From Chloroflexota bacterium (lineage in GTDB: Bacteria; Chloroflexota; Limnocylindria; QHBO01), in the NCBI GenBank assembly GCA_013697395.1, contig JACCWY010000185.1, forward strand, positions 1-11,897: 11,897 bases of DNA, read 5' to 3'. Below are positions 6,423-11,897 of the stretch, piece by piece. The notes below the pieces were generated by a model, which saw nothing but the letters and a program-made list of their open reading frames with translations, did not search any database and was not told where the DNA came from. A program made the position numbers and the translations under genes. Numbering within the stretch: position 1 is the stretch's first letter; each line of letters starts with the position of its first letter.

Positions 6423-7558
6423 CGCAGCTCGCCGGCGCACGCGCCGTCCTGCCCGACCGAGTGGCCGAAGGGGCGGTGGTCGACATCCGCGGGGACCGCC
6501 TGGCCGCGGTAGGGAAGCGCCGGGCGCGGCGCGACGCGGTGGACGTGGCGGGAGCCTGGGTCATCCCCGGCCTGGTGGACCTGCACTGTCACGGCGGAGG
6601 CGGTGCGTCGTTCGACGACCGCAGGCCGGAGCCGGCCCGGACGGCAGCTGCGCACCACCTTGCCGCGGGAACCACCACGATCCTGGCCAGCCTCGCGACC
6701 AACGATCCACGGCGGCTCCGCGCCTCGGCCCGCATGCTGGCAGGCCTCGTCGAGGACGGCACGCTCGCGGGACTGCACCTGGAGGGCCCGTTCCTGTCGG
6801 CGGCGCGCAGCGGAGCCCATGATCCCCATCTGCTTCGCGCCCCCGACGTAGGACTGGCTGAATCGATCCTTCGCGCCTCGCGCGACACCGTTCGGCAGGT
6901 GACGCTCGCCCCAGAGCTCCCCGGCTCGCTCGAGCTGATCGAGTGGCTCACCGCTCGCGGGGTCGTCGTGGCTATCGGTCACACCGACTGCGACTACGGG
7001 CAGGCGTGGGCGGCCTACGACGCCGGCGCGCGACTGGCGACGCATCTCTTCAACGGCATGCGGCCGATTCACCATCGCGATCCGGGCCCCGCGGCGGCGT
7101 CACTGGCGCGGCACGAGGTCGTCTGCGAGCTGATCGGTGACAACGTCCACCTGGACCCCGCCATGGTGTTCACCGTGTTCGCCACCATCGGCCCTGACCG
7201 GGTGGCGCTGGTGAGCGACGCGATGGCGGCGGCCGGCTCCGCTGATGGAGACTACCGGCTGGGAGCCATGCCCGTGAGGGTGCGTGCTGGAGTGGCGCGC
7301 CTGGCCGGGACCGGCTCGATCGCGGGCAGCACCGCGTCACTCGCCGACGTGCTGCGCGCCACCGTGGTGGAGGCTGGGGTGGATGTGGTGGCCGCCACGC
7401 GCTCGGCCACCCTCACCCCGGCGACGTGCCTGGGATTGGACCACCAGGTCGGCGCGCTGGTGGCCGGTCGCCGCGCCGACCTGGTGGTCCTGGATGATGC
7501 CTGGCGGGTCCTCGCCGTCATGAAGGCCGGGCGGTGGGTGGCGGGCCGCGCCCCATGA
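6419..7558 (+). CDS. nagA: N-acetylglucosamine/galactosamine-6-phosphate deacetylase (NagA/AgaA family)
   Basis: A 379-residue amidohydrolase of normal NagA length. The metal-site motifs are all present: GLVDLHCHGGGG (51-62), GLHLEGPFLSAARSGAHDP (118-136, metal ligand Glu122), AIGHTD (185-190, His188), ATHLFNGMRPIHHRDPGP (207-224, His209), IGDNVHLDP (239-247) and LVSDAMAAAG (264-273, catalytic Asp267). The His188-His209 spacing of 21 matches E. coli NagA His195-His216. It removes acetate from N-acetylhexosamine-6-phosphate to feed the SIS deaminase. ATG 6419 overlaps the kinase stop as ATGA, with only a weak Shine-Dalgarno, so translation is likely coupled. The symbol reflects the family; AgaA-type specificity for GalNAc-6-phosphate is possible and suggested by the downstream kinase and aldolase. 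Confidence 0.92.
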   Translation: MTQLAGARAVLPDRVAEGAVVDIRGDRLAAVGKRRARRDAVDVAGAWVIPGLVDLHCHGGGGASFDDRRPEPARTAAAHHLAAGTTTILASLATNDPRRLRASARMLAGLVEDGTLAGLHLEGPFLSAARSGAHDPHLLRAPDVGLAESILRASRDTVRQVTLAPELPGSLELIEWLTARGVVVAIGHTDCDYGQAWAAYDAGARLATHLFNGMRPIHHRDPGPAAASLARHEVVCELIGDNVHLDPAMVFTVFATIGPDRVALVSDAMAAAGSADGDYRLGAMPVRVRAGVARLAGTGSIAGSTASLADVLRATVVEAGVDVVAATRSATLTPATCLGLDHQVGALVAGRRADLVVLDDAWRVLAVMKAGRWVAGRAP

Positions 7559-8490
7559 TCGTGACCGTCACGCTCAACCCCGCCCTCGACCTGACCTACC
7601 AGCTCGATGGCGGCCTGTCGCCCGGTCGCACGCATCGCGTCCGCACCGTCGATGAGCGGCCGGGCGGCAAGGGGATCAACGTGGCCCGCGTCCTCCACCA
7701 GCTCGGCGTGGCGGTGGTCGCGACGGGCCTGTTGGGCGGCACGCAAGGCGAGGCCATTCGGACGCGGTTGGCCGAGCTCGGCCTCAGCGAGCGCTTCGTC
7801 GAAACCGGCCAGGACGCGCGCCGCACGGTCGTGGTCGTCGGCGGCGGGGTCAGCACCGGGCTGTGGGAGCCCGGACCCCGATTGGCTGGTCGGCATCTGG
7901 ACGACCTGTCAGATCAGATGGTACAGCTGATCAGCCACGCTCGGTGCGTGGTCTTCTCTGGCAGCCTGCCACCCGGGTTGCCGTCCGACGCATATCGACG
8001 CCTCGTCGCGCTGGCGGTCGCGGCGGGGGTGGCGTCCATCCTGGACGCCGACGGGGATGCGCTCACCGATGCGCTGCCGGCGGGCCCGACGCTGGTCAAG
8101 CCGAACCTCGACGAGCTCGGTCGCGCCGTGGGCCACGACCTCTCCACGCTCGAGAGCACCGCGGCGGCGGCAACGCAGCTGCGCCTTGCCGGGGCCGGGA
8201 CGGTCGTCGTCTCGCGCGGCGCGCTCGGACTGCTCGCAGTCACGCCGGTGGGCACGTGGCTCGCAACCCCTCCGCGGCCGATCGAGGGCAACCCAACCGG
8301 TGCGGGGGACGCCTGCGTGGCGGCGCTTGCTCGCGGCCTGGCCGATGGGAACCCGATCGACTGGCCCGAACTGCTGCGCGACGCCGTCGCCCTGTCCGGC
8401 GCCGCCGTCCACCGGCCTGTCGCGGGAGAGGTCGAGCTCGAGGCCTACCAACGCTACCGGCCGCAGATCACGCTGGAGAGGATGGGCTGA
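7555..8490 (+). CDS. PfkB-family hexose-phosphate kinase (1-phosphofructokinase / tagatose-6-phosphate kinase type)
   Basis: A 311-residue ribokinase-fold kinase of the FruK/LacC subgroup. It begins with VTVTLNPALDLTY (3-15), the subgroup's N-terminal signature. It has the first PfkB motif region PGGKGINVARVLHQLG (36-51), FSGSLPPG (134-141), VKPNLDEL (181-188) and the second signature EGNPTGAGDACVAALARGL (244-262), with the anion hole GAGD and catalytic Asp252. ATG 7555 overlaps the deacetylase stop as ATGA. In this operon it most simply phosphorylates the ketose-6-phosphate made by the SIS protein at C1, giving the bisphosphate for the next enzyme. FruK itself uses fructose-1-phosphate; the family signatures alone do not separate these substrates. 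With aldolase next door and no fructose PTS, I favour tagatose-6-phosphate kinase, moderately. Confidence 0.88.
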   Translation: MIVTVTLNPALDLTYQLDGGLSPGRTHRVRTVDERPGGKGINVARVLHQLGVAVVATGLLGGTQGEAIRTRLAELGLSERFVETGQDARRTVVVVGGGVSTGLWEPGPRLAGRHLDDLSDQMVQLISHARCVVFSGSLPPGLPSDAYRRLVALAVAAGVASILDADGDALTDALPAGPTLVKPNLDELGRAVGHDLSTLESTAAAATQLRLAGAGTVVVSRGALGLLAVTPVGTWLATPPRPIEGNPTGAGDACVAALARGLADGNPIDWPELLRDAVALSGAAVHRPVAGEVELEAYQRYRPQITLERMG

Positions 8491-9323
8491 TGGGGCTCGT
8501 GGCCATGGCGGAGGTGCTGCACGATGCCGCGACCTGCGGCACCGGGCTCGGGGCATTCAACGTCATTCAGATCGAGCACGCCGAGGCGATCGTCGCGGGC
8601 GCCGAGATCGCGCGCAGGCCGGTCGTACTCCAGGTCAGCGAGAACACTGCGGCCTACCACGCCGGCCTGGCGCCGATCGTCCTCGCCTGCCTGGCGATCG
8701 CCCGTGAGTCTTCGGCCTCGGTGGTCGTCCACCTCGACCATGCCACCAGGCGCGAGCTAGTGGAGGCGGCCGTCGAGCTCGGCGTGGGCTCCGTCATGTT
8801 CGACGCGTCGGCCCTCGACTACGCCGATAACGTCATCGCCACCGCCGAAGTAGGCGCATGGTGCCGTGCGCGCAGCGTCTCGGTCGAGGCCGAGCTCGGA
8901 GAGATCGGCGGCAAGGACGGCGTGCACAGCCCAGGTGCTCGCACCGATCCCGTCGAGGCGCGCGAGTACGTGGAGGCCACCGGCGTGGGAGCGCTGGCCG
9001 TCGCGGTGGGGACCTCGCACGCCATGGTCGCCCGCGACGCCGAGCTCGACTACGACCTGATCCGCCGCCTGCGCTCGACGGTCCCGGTGCCGCTGGTGCT
9101 GCACGGCTCGTCGGGCGTGTCGGACACTGGGCTCGCCGCCGCCGTCGAAGCCGGCATTACGAAGGTCAACATCGCCACGCAGCTGAACAAGGTGATGACC
9201 GCGGCGGTGCGGGGAACGCTGGCCGCCGACGAGGCGCTCATCGACCCACGCAAGTACCTGGGGCCGGCCCGTGACGCCGTGGCCGCCGAGGTGGCCAGGT
9301 TGCTGGGTCTTCTGTCCGGCTGA
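8490..9323 (+). CDS. class II ketose-bisphosphate aldolase (tagatose- or fructose-1,6-bisphosphate)
   Basis: A 277-residue zinc-dependent aldolase of GatY/KbaY/AgaY-like length. It shows GAFNVIQIEHAEAI (21-34), the zinc and catalytic motif VVVHLDHA (78-85, Asp83 catalytic and His84 ligand), SVMFDAS (101-107), VSVEAELGEIGG (130-141), AVAVGTSHAM (170-179, His177 ligand), VPLVLHGSSGV (200-210, His205 ligand) and KVNIATQL (225-232). The 28-residue gap between the last two zinc ligands equals that in the tagatose-bisphosphate aldolases. ATG 8490 shares one base with the kinase stop (TGATG) and follows GGAGAGG at good distance. It cleaves the bisphosphate to dihydroxyacetone phosphate and glyceraldehyde-3-phosphate, closing the pathway. 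Tagatose versus fructose preference is not resolved by visible residues. Last gene of the rightward operon. Confidence 0.9.
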   Translation: MGLVAMAEVLHDAATCGTGLGAFNVIQIEHAEAIVAGAEIARRPVVLQVSENTAAYHAGLAPIVLACLAIARESSASVVVHLDHATRRELVEAAVELGVGSVMFDASALDYADNVIATAEVGAWCRARSVSVEAELGEIGGKDGVHSPGARTDPVEAREYVEATGVGALAVAVGTSHAMVARDAELDYDLIRRLRSTVPVPLVLHGSSGVSDTGLAAAVEAGITKVNIATQLNKVMTAAVRGTLAADEALIDPRKYLGPARDAVAAEVARLLGLLSG

Positions 9324-9560
9324 TCAGCCTTGGCGTGACGGCGCCACCCGGAGATCCTGAGTCTGCCGTCGGCGCCCGCAGCGAGGATGTAATGCGCTAG
9401 CTCGGTTGCGAGGTCGCCAGTTGGTCCTAGGCACCGTCCGGTGCTCTGACCCGACGCTCTCCGGGCTTGAGCCAATTCGAGACGGTAGGTCAGCAGGCGG
9501 GATCTCACACGAGGCAGGTCGCGAGGCGAGCCGGACGCGCTCGACGCCGAGGTGGATATG

Positions 9561-9699
9561 GGAGGCGCAAGTCCTCTTGAGCCTCCGACCCAGTGTCCCC
9601 CTGCAGGTATTTCAGGCGCAGAGTCAGCGGGACCCCGAATACCTGCAACCTCTCACCTCGTTTCTGGCCGGCTCATACAGTGCTGCGGAGGTTCTCCGC
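9561..9699 (+). ncRNA. candidate structured RNA: series of strong hairpins
   Basis: Three consecutive stem-loops are visible. The first is GGAGGC-G-CAAG-TCCT-CTTG-A-GCCTCC (9561-9586): ten base pairs, one G-A mismatch and a TCCT tetraloop. The second pairs GCAGGTATT (9603-9611) perfectly with AATACCTGC (9638-9646). The third is GCGGAG-GTT-CTCCGC (9685-9699). They run straight into the structured repeat at 9707-9811, so all may belong to one transcript of roughly 270-300 bases. I do not recognise RNase P, tmRNA, SRP or 6S signatures. Strand is assigned from the tRNA-like part only; no promoter was found. Confidence 0.3.
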
Positions 9700-9706
9700 C
9701 TACGCC

Positions 9707-9811
9707 GACTCTCGAGCAGCCTCTTCCCACCCATCGCGGCCGGCGATTGGGATGCGGATCACACGCTCGGATCGGAGTGTGGTAACGCGGGTCCGAGCCC
9801 GGTCGGGCCCG
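9707..9811 (+). repeat. tRNA-3'-end-like structured repeat, copy 2
   Basis: This is a diverged direct copy of 177-260. It shares GACTCNCGAG (9707-9716), CTTCCCAC (9723-9730), GGGATGCGGAT (9749-9759) and CCGGTCGGGCCCG (9799-9811). The first hairpin keeps the same outer helix, including the T-T mismatch, but is extended by ATCGC-GGCCG-GCGAT (9733-9747). The second (9760-9781) has arms CACA and CTC against GAG and TGTG, with a two-base bulge. The T-arm-like part reads GGTCCGAGCCC where copy 1 has the canonical GGTTCGAATCC, and no CCA follows. Conservation of helices with different sequence inside them argues for selection on structure, now or in the past. Confidence 0.6.
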
Positions 9812-9881
9812 CTCGGTTGCTAAGCGAGCAATCTTAGGAAGCCGACCGCTGGACGCTTCCCTGCCGGTCGCACCGCAGCGA

Positions 9882-9904
9882 AGGCCGGCGATCGTCACCG
9901 GCCT
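9882..9904 (-). terminator. hairpin after the cysteine-rich micro-ORF
   Basis: A perfect 7-bp stem, AGGCCGG (9882-9888) with CCGGCCT (9898-9904), around a 9-base loop. It begins 7 bases past the stop codon of the cysteine-rich micro-ORF on the leftward transcript. There is no U-tract, only TTCGC, so it is a high-GC type terminator candidate or an mRNA end-stabilising hairpin. Confidence 0.4.
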
Positions 9905-9911
9905 CTCGCGG

Positions 9912-9974
9912 CTACTTCGTGCCGCAGCCGCAGCAGTGCTGCTCGCAGCAGCAGTCGTCACAGCGCAGGGGCAT
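9912..9974 (-). CDS. 20-residue cysteine-rich micropeptide, putative metal binder, overlapping merR
   Basis: The ATG at 9974 lies inside the last codons of the MerR gene, in the +1 frame, and encodes MPLRCDDCCCEQHCCGCGTK then TAG. Seven of 20 residues are Cys (5, 8, 9, 10, 14, 15, 17), plus His13 and three acidic residues, a density typical of metallothionein-like or metal-chaperone peptides. AAAGGAGG (9988-9981), a full anti-Shine-Dalgarno complement, ends 6 bases before the ATG. That is the best ribosome site in this locus and sits within merR codons. A hairpin follows 7 bases past the stop. Its neighbours are a MerR metal sensor and two CDF transporters, fitting a role in buffering, delivering or sensing a thiophilic or zinc-like metal. 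Alternatively, ribosomes shift +1 within merR and append these cysteines to the regulator. The function is inferred; no known family is recognised. Confidence 0.6.
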   Translation of the reverse strand: MPLRCDDCCCEQHCCGCGTK

Positions 9975-10368
9975 GCTCGTCCTCCTTTCCGAGATGGATC
10001 AGGGTTCGGGGCGTGGCTCCGGCGTCGAGCTCGTCGGCGAGGTGCGCCATGCGTTGATCGAGGAAGCGCATCTCGGTCACCCGGCGCGCCAGCTCCTGGC
10101 GCTTTTCGACGAGGAGCGTCCGTAGCTCCTCAGACACCTCGTCGCAGCGCCCGGCTGCGCACATGGTGGCCAGCTCGGCCGCCTGCTCGAGTGGGATGGC
10201 GAGTTGCCGCAGACCGATCAGCAGACGAAGCCGCTCGGCGTCGGCTTCGCCGTAGTCGCGGTAGCGATTGCTGCCGCGCCGAGGGGACGGCAACAGCCCG
10301 CGACGCTCGTAGAAGCGGATCGCGTGCGGCGTGATGCCAAGCTGCTGTGCCAAGGTGCCGATGCGCAT
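9958..10368 (-). CDS. MerR-family transcriptional regulator, probably metal-responsive
   Basis: A 136-residue MerR-family protein, of normal length for the metal-sensing branch. The winged helix begins MRIGTLAQQLGITPHAIRFY (1-20), then ERRGLL and NRYRDYG (34-40), which recognise the operator. A long dimerisation helix spans about 78-115. Cys70 and Cys75 in MCAAGRCDEV fall near the start of that helix, where metal-sensing MerR proteins carry a key Cys. The C-terminal metal-loop cysteines of MerR, ZntR or CueR are absent; the chain ends EDEHAPAL. Those missing thiols may be replaced by the overlapping cysteine-rich micro-ORF. The ATG at 10368 sits only 6 bases after its -10 box, so the mRNA may be leaderless. 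It is likely autoregulated and to control metal homeostasis with the CDF genes. Effector metal unknown; a redox or drug effector is less likely given context. Confidence 0.85.
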   Translation of the reverse strand: MRIGTLAQQLGITPHAIRFYERRGLLPSPRRGSNRYRDYGEADAERLRLLIGLRQLAIPLEQAAELATMCAAGRCDEVSEELRTLLVEKRQELARRVTEMRFLDQRMAHLADELDAGATPRTLIHLGKEDEHAPAL

Positions 10369-10374
10369 GGCGCA

Positions 10375-10405
10375 ACCCTAGAGCCTAGAGCGGCTCTAAT
10401 GTCAA
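10375..10405 (-). promoter_or_regulatory. MerR-type promoter with 19-bp spacer and operator dyad
   Basis: On the minus strand TTGACA (10405-10400), a consensus -35, is followed by exactly 19 bases and then TAGGGT (10380-10375), a fair -10. The long spacer is the hallmark of promoters that MerR proteins activate by untwisting DNA. A perfect dyad, TAGAGCC (10379-10385) and GGCTCTA (10392-10398), fills the spacer. The merR ATG begins 6 bases after the -10, predicting a leaderless or nearly leaderless transcript. Confidence 0.75.
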
Positions 10406-10406
10406 G

Positions 10407-10420
10407 GACTCCCTGGAGTC
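10407..10420. promoter_or_regulatory. second inverted repeat upstream of the merR promoter
   Basis: GACTCC (10407-10412) and GGAGTC (10415-10420) form a perfect 6-bp dyad around CT, just outside the -35 box and 35 bases past the CDF stop. It could be an additional regulator site or a small hairpin at the end of the CDF message. There is no U-run to support termination. Confidence 0.3.
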
Positions 10421-10455
10421 AGCTTGCGGCGATGGCCGGATCTCTCCTCCTCGGC

Positions 10456-11388
10456 TCACGCGTGGGCTCCGTGCTCAAGGCGTCGACGGTCGAACGTCTC
10501 GAGCTGGATGGTGGAGTGCTCCATGTCGAAGTCATCGGTCAGACAGGCGCACAGCTCTTCGAGGACGCGTGCCGGGTCGCACCCAGCCCGCATGACGACG
10601 TGGGCCGACACGACGTGGATGCCCGAGGTCAGCGTCCAGGCGTGGAGGTCGTGGGCATCGGCCACTCCCTCGGCGCGCAGGATGTGCTGCCGCACCTCGT
10701 CGAGGTCGACTCCCTTCGGCGTGGCCTGCAGCAGGACGTCGACCGCCTCGCGCAGCAGCCCCCAGGTGCGCGGCAGGATGAGCCCGGCGATGAGGACCGA
10801 GGCGATCGGATCGATCGGGTTCCAGCCGGTAACGACGATCACCAACCCGGCAACGATGACCGCGATGGATCCCAGCAGGTCGCCCAGCACCTCGAGGTAG
10901 GCGCCGCGCAGGTTGAGGCTGCCTTGCGCCCCGGCATGGAGCAGGCGCATCGCGATGAGGTTGACGAGGAGGCCGACGGCGGCGATGCCCAGCATCGGCA
11001 CGCCGACGACCTCGGGAGGTGCGGCGAAGCGCTGGATGGCCTCGTACAGGATGAAGCCGGCGACGCCGAACAAGATGACGGCATTCGCCACGGCGGCGAA
11101 GATCTCGATCCGGTAATAGCCGAACGACTTCTCGGCGGTAGCCGGCCGGCGCGCGAACCAGATGGCCAGCAGCGCAAGGACGAGGCCCGCCGCGTCGGTG
11201 CCCATGTGCCCGGCATCGGCCAGCAGGGCCAGGCTGTTGGTGAGCAGCCCGCCGACGACCTCGACAACGAGGTAGGCGACGACGAGGCCGAGGACCAGCG
11301 CCAGGCGACGCGCGCCGGCAGCGGCGGCCGACTGCGCCCCGTGACGGTGCATTCGCCTCGGAGTGCTGCTTGAGCCTTCGGGACTCAT
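10456..11388 (-). CDS. CDF-family divalent metal cation efflux transporter (CzcD/ZitB-like)
   Basis: A 310-residue cation diffusion facilitator with about six membrane segments (near 28-50, 52-78, 96-118, 130-150, 164-187, 193-207) and a C-terminal cytoplasmic domain (about 215-300). In the transport site, the second membrane segment carries HMGTD (61-65), the HxxxD pair of zinc-type CDFs. The fifth carries EVLGD (166-170), so Glu166 stands where CzcD/ZitB have His. The cytoplasmic domain has HDLHAW (246-251), His258 and SAHVV, typical of the metal-binding dimer domain. Start ATG 11388 overlaps the upstream gene's stop (ATGA) and follows GGAGGG. It should export Zn, Co, Cd or a similar ion using the proton gradient. 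It precedes the metal-type MerR gene on the same strand. The exact metal is unknown; the site change may alter selectivity. Confidence 0.9.
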   Translation of the reverse strand: MSPEGSSSTPRRMHRHGAQSAAAAGARRLALVLGLVVAYLVVEVVGGLLTNSLALLADAGHMGTDAAGLVLALLAIWFARRPATAEKSFGYYRIEIFAAVANAVILFGVAGFILYEAIQRFAAPPEVVGVPMLGIAAVGLLVNLIAMRLLHAGAQGSLNLRGAYLEVLGDLLGSIAVIVAGLVIVVTGWNPIDPIASVLIAGLILPRTWGLLREAVDVLLQATPKGVDLDEVRQHILRAEGVADAHDLHAWTLTSGIHVVSAHVVMRAGCDPARVLEELCACLTDDFDMEHSTIQLETFDRRRLEHGAHA

Positions 11389-11897
11389 GAGGGGCCCTCC
11401 GCCACGTGCTGCGTAGTGTGCTCCTCGCCGTTCCAGGCCTCGAGCCCCTCGCGAATCAGGAAGTAGGCGATGCCGTAGGCGGCGAGCGGGTCGGCCCACC
11501 ACAGGCCGAGCACGGCATTGAGGCCAAGACCGGTCAGGGTCGTGGCCGACAGGTACCAGCACGCCTGGGTCTGCGCCGCGTCAGCGACGAGCGCTCGGCT
11601 GCCCAGCTGACGCCCGGTGCGACGCTTGGCGCGGGCCAGCCAGAGCATGACCACCAGCGACACGGCGGTGAGCCCGATGCCGACCGGGCTGCCCTCGGGC
11701 CGTTCGCCGCCGAGCAGGCTGAGGGAGGCGTCGACGACGATGTAGGCGGCGAGCAGGAGGAAGGAGGCGCCGACCAGCCGTTCGGCGCGGCGCTCGATGC
11801 GCTCGATGGCCTCCGCATCCTGCCGGCCGCCGTGCTCGGCGCGCAGGCGCCAGACGAGCACCGTGCCGGAGACCGACTCGACGAAGCTGTCGATCCC
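11385..11897 (-). CDS. CDF-like cation transporter, membrane domain only, 5' end outside window
   Basis: The frame is open to the right window edge and ends at TGA 11387-11385, giving 170 visible residues. It begins mid-segment at GIDSFVESVSGTVLVWRL, resembling the metal-site helix of a CDF protein, then has hydrophobic segments and a second site-like motif VADAAQTQACWYLS, followed by GLGLNAVLGLWWADPLAAYG. It ends shortly after the last membrane segment with REGLEAWNGEEHTTQH, so the cytoplasmic CDF domain is absent, as in short CDF-like transporters of about 200-220 residues. A GTG at 11861 could start it, but the upstream residues fit the family, so the true start lies outside. Four-base overlap with the next CDF gene implies coupled translation. 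Metal specificity is unknown. Confidence 0.85.
   Translation of the reverse strand, partial: GIDSFVESVSGTVLVWRLRAEHGGRQDAEAIERIERRAERLVGASFLLLAAYIVVDASLSLLGGERPEGSPVGIGLTAVSLVVMLWLARAKRRTGRQLGSRALVADAAQTQACWYLSATTLTGLGLNAVLGLWWADPLAAYGIAYFLIREGLEAWNGEEHTTQHVAEGPS

Larger units (their letters stand above)
9324..9911. other. 588-base non-coding, hairpin-rich region between convergent operons
   Basis: No protein-coding gene is supported here; open frames crossing it lack family features or good starts, and some carry peptides typical of translated tRNA sequence. It contains GCACC-GTCC-GGTGC (9431-9444), the stem-loops at 9561-9699, the tRNA-like repeat copy 2 (9707-9811), GCTCG...CGAGC (9811-9829) and the stem at 9882-9904. 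An inverted pair GGCGCC (9340-9345 and 9371-9376) lies just past the aldolase stop but no convincing terminator for the rightward operon is visible. Confidence 0.6.

Noticed and set aside
7863..8489. 209-residue N-terminal extension of the aldolase
   Set aside because: It lies out of frame within the PfkB gene, is Arg/Gly-rich noise, and the aldolase domain begins right after ATG 8490.
9770..9811. T-box riboswitch, because GTGTGGTAACGCGGG resembles the T-box antiterminator sequence
   Set aside because: The match is partial, no stem I or specifier loop was found, and no synthetase or amino-acid gene follows on that strand.
9406..9837. 143-codon open frame on the + strand in the intergenic region
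   Set aside because: It lacks a good ribosome site and family features, and its end translates the tRNA-like repeat; hairpin structure explains the region better.
10204..11373. 389-codon open frame on the + strand
   Set aside because: It is antisense to merR and the CDF gene, with a low-complexity Asp/Gly/Arg/His-rich product and no family motifs.

Overview
The window is high-GC DNA with tightly packed, translationally coupled genes. No plasmid, phage, IS or CRISPR element was found. The gene families and composition fit a soil or freshwater Chloroflexota (Limnocylindria-like) or an actinobacterium. This is an inference; no rRNA or marker gene is present to settle it.

Region 1 (1-390) holds the first 20 codons of a leftward gene with a membrane or secretion N-terminus, then a tRNA-3'-end-like repeat (177-266).

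Region 2 (391-9323) is a divergent amino-sugar utilisation locus. Leftward from a 217-bp control region lie a lipoprotein sugar-binding protein, two CUT1-type ABC permeases and a DeoR-family regulator. Rightward, in overlapping genes, lie a GlmS-like SIS isomerase/deaminase, a ROK sugar kinase, an N-acetylhexosamine-6-phosphate deacetylase (NagA/AgaA), a PfkB kinase (1-phosphofructokinase/tagatose-6-phosphate kinase type) and a class II ketose-bisphosphate aldolase. Together they predict: uptake of a free N-acetylhexosamine, 6-phosphorylation, deacetylation, deamination/isomerisation to a ketose-6-phosphate, a second phosphorylation, and cleavage to triose phosphates. The dedicated kinase and aldolase favour N-acetylgalactosamine (tagatose route) over N-acetylglucosamine. 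The transporter ATPase is not encoded here.

Region 3 (9324-9911) is non-coding and full of inverted repeats. It includes a second diverged copy (9707-9811) of the repeat in region 1, so the amino-sugar locus is bracketed by direct copies of a tRNA-like structured element.

Region 4 (9912-11897) is a leftward metal-homeostasis locus: a partial CDF-like transporter, a full CDF efflux transporter coupled to it by a 4-base overlap, a MerR-family metal regulator with its own 19-bp-spacer promoter and operator dyad, and a 20-residue peptide with seven cysteines. This micro-ORF starts inside the end of merR, out of frame, right after a full AAAGGAGG Shine-Dalgarno sequence. It is the most unusual feature in the window.
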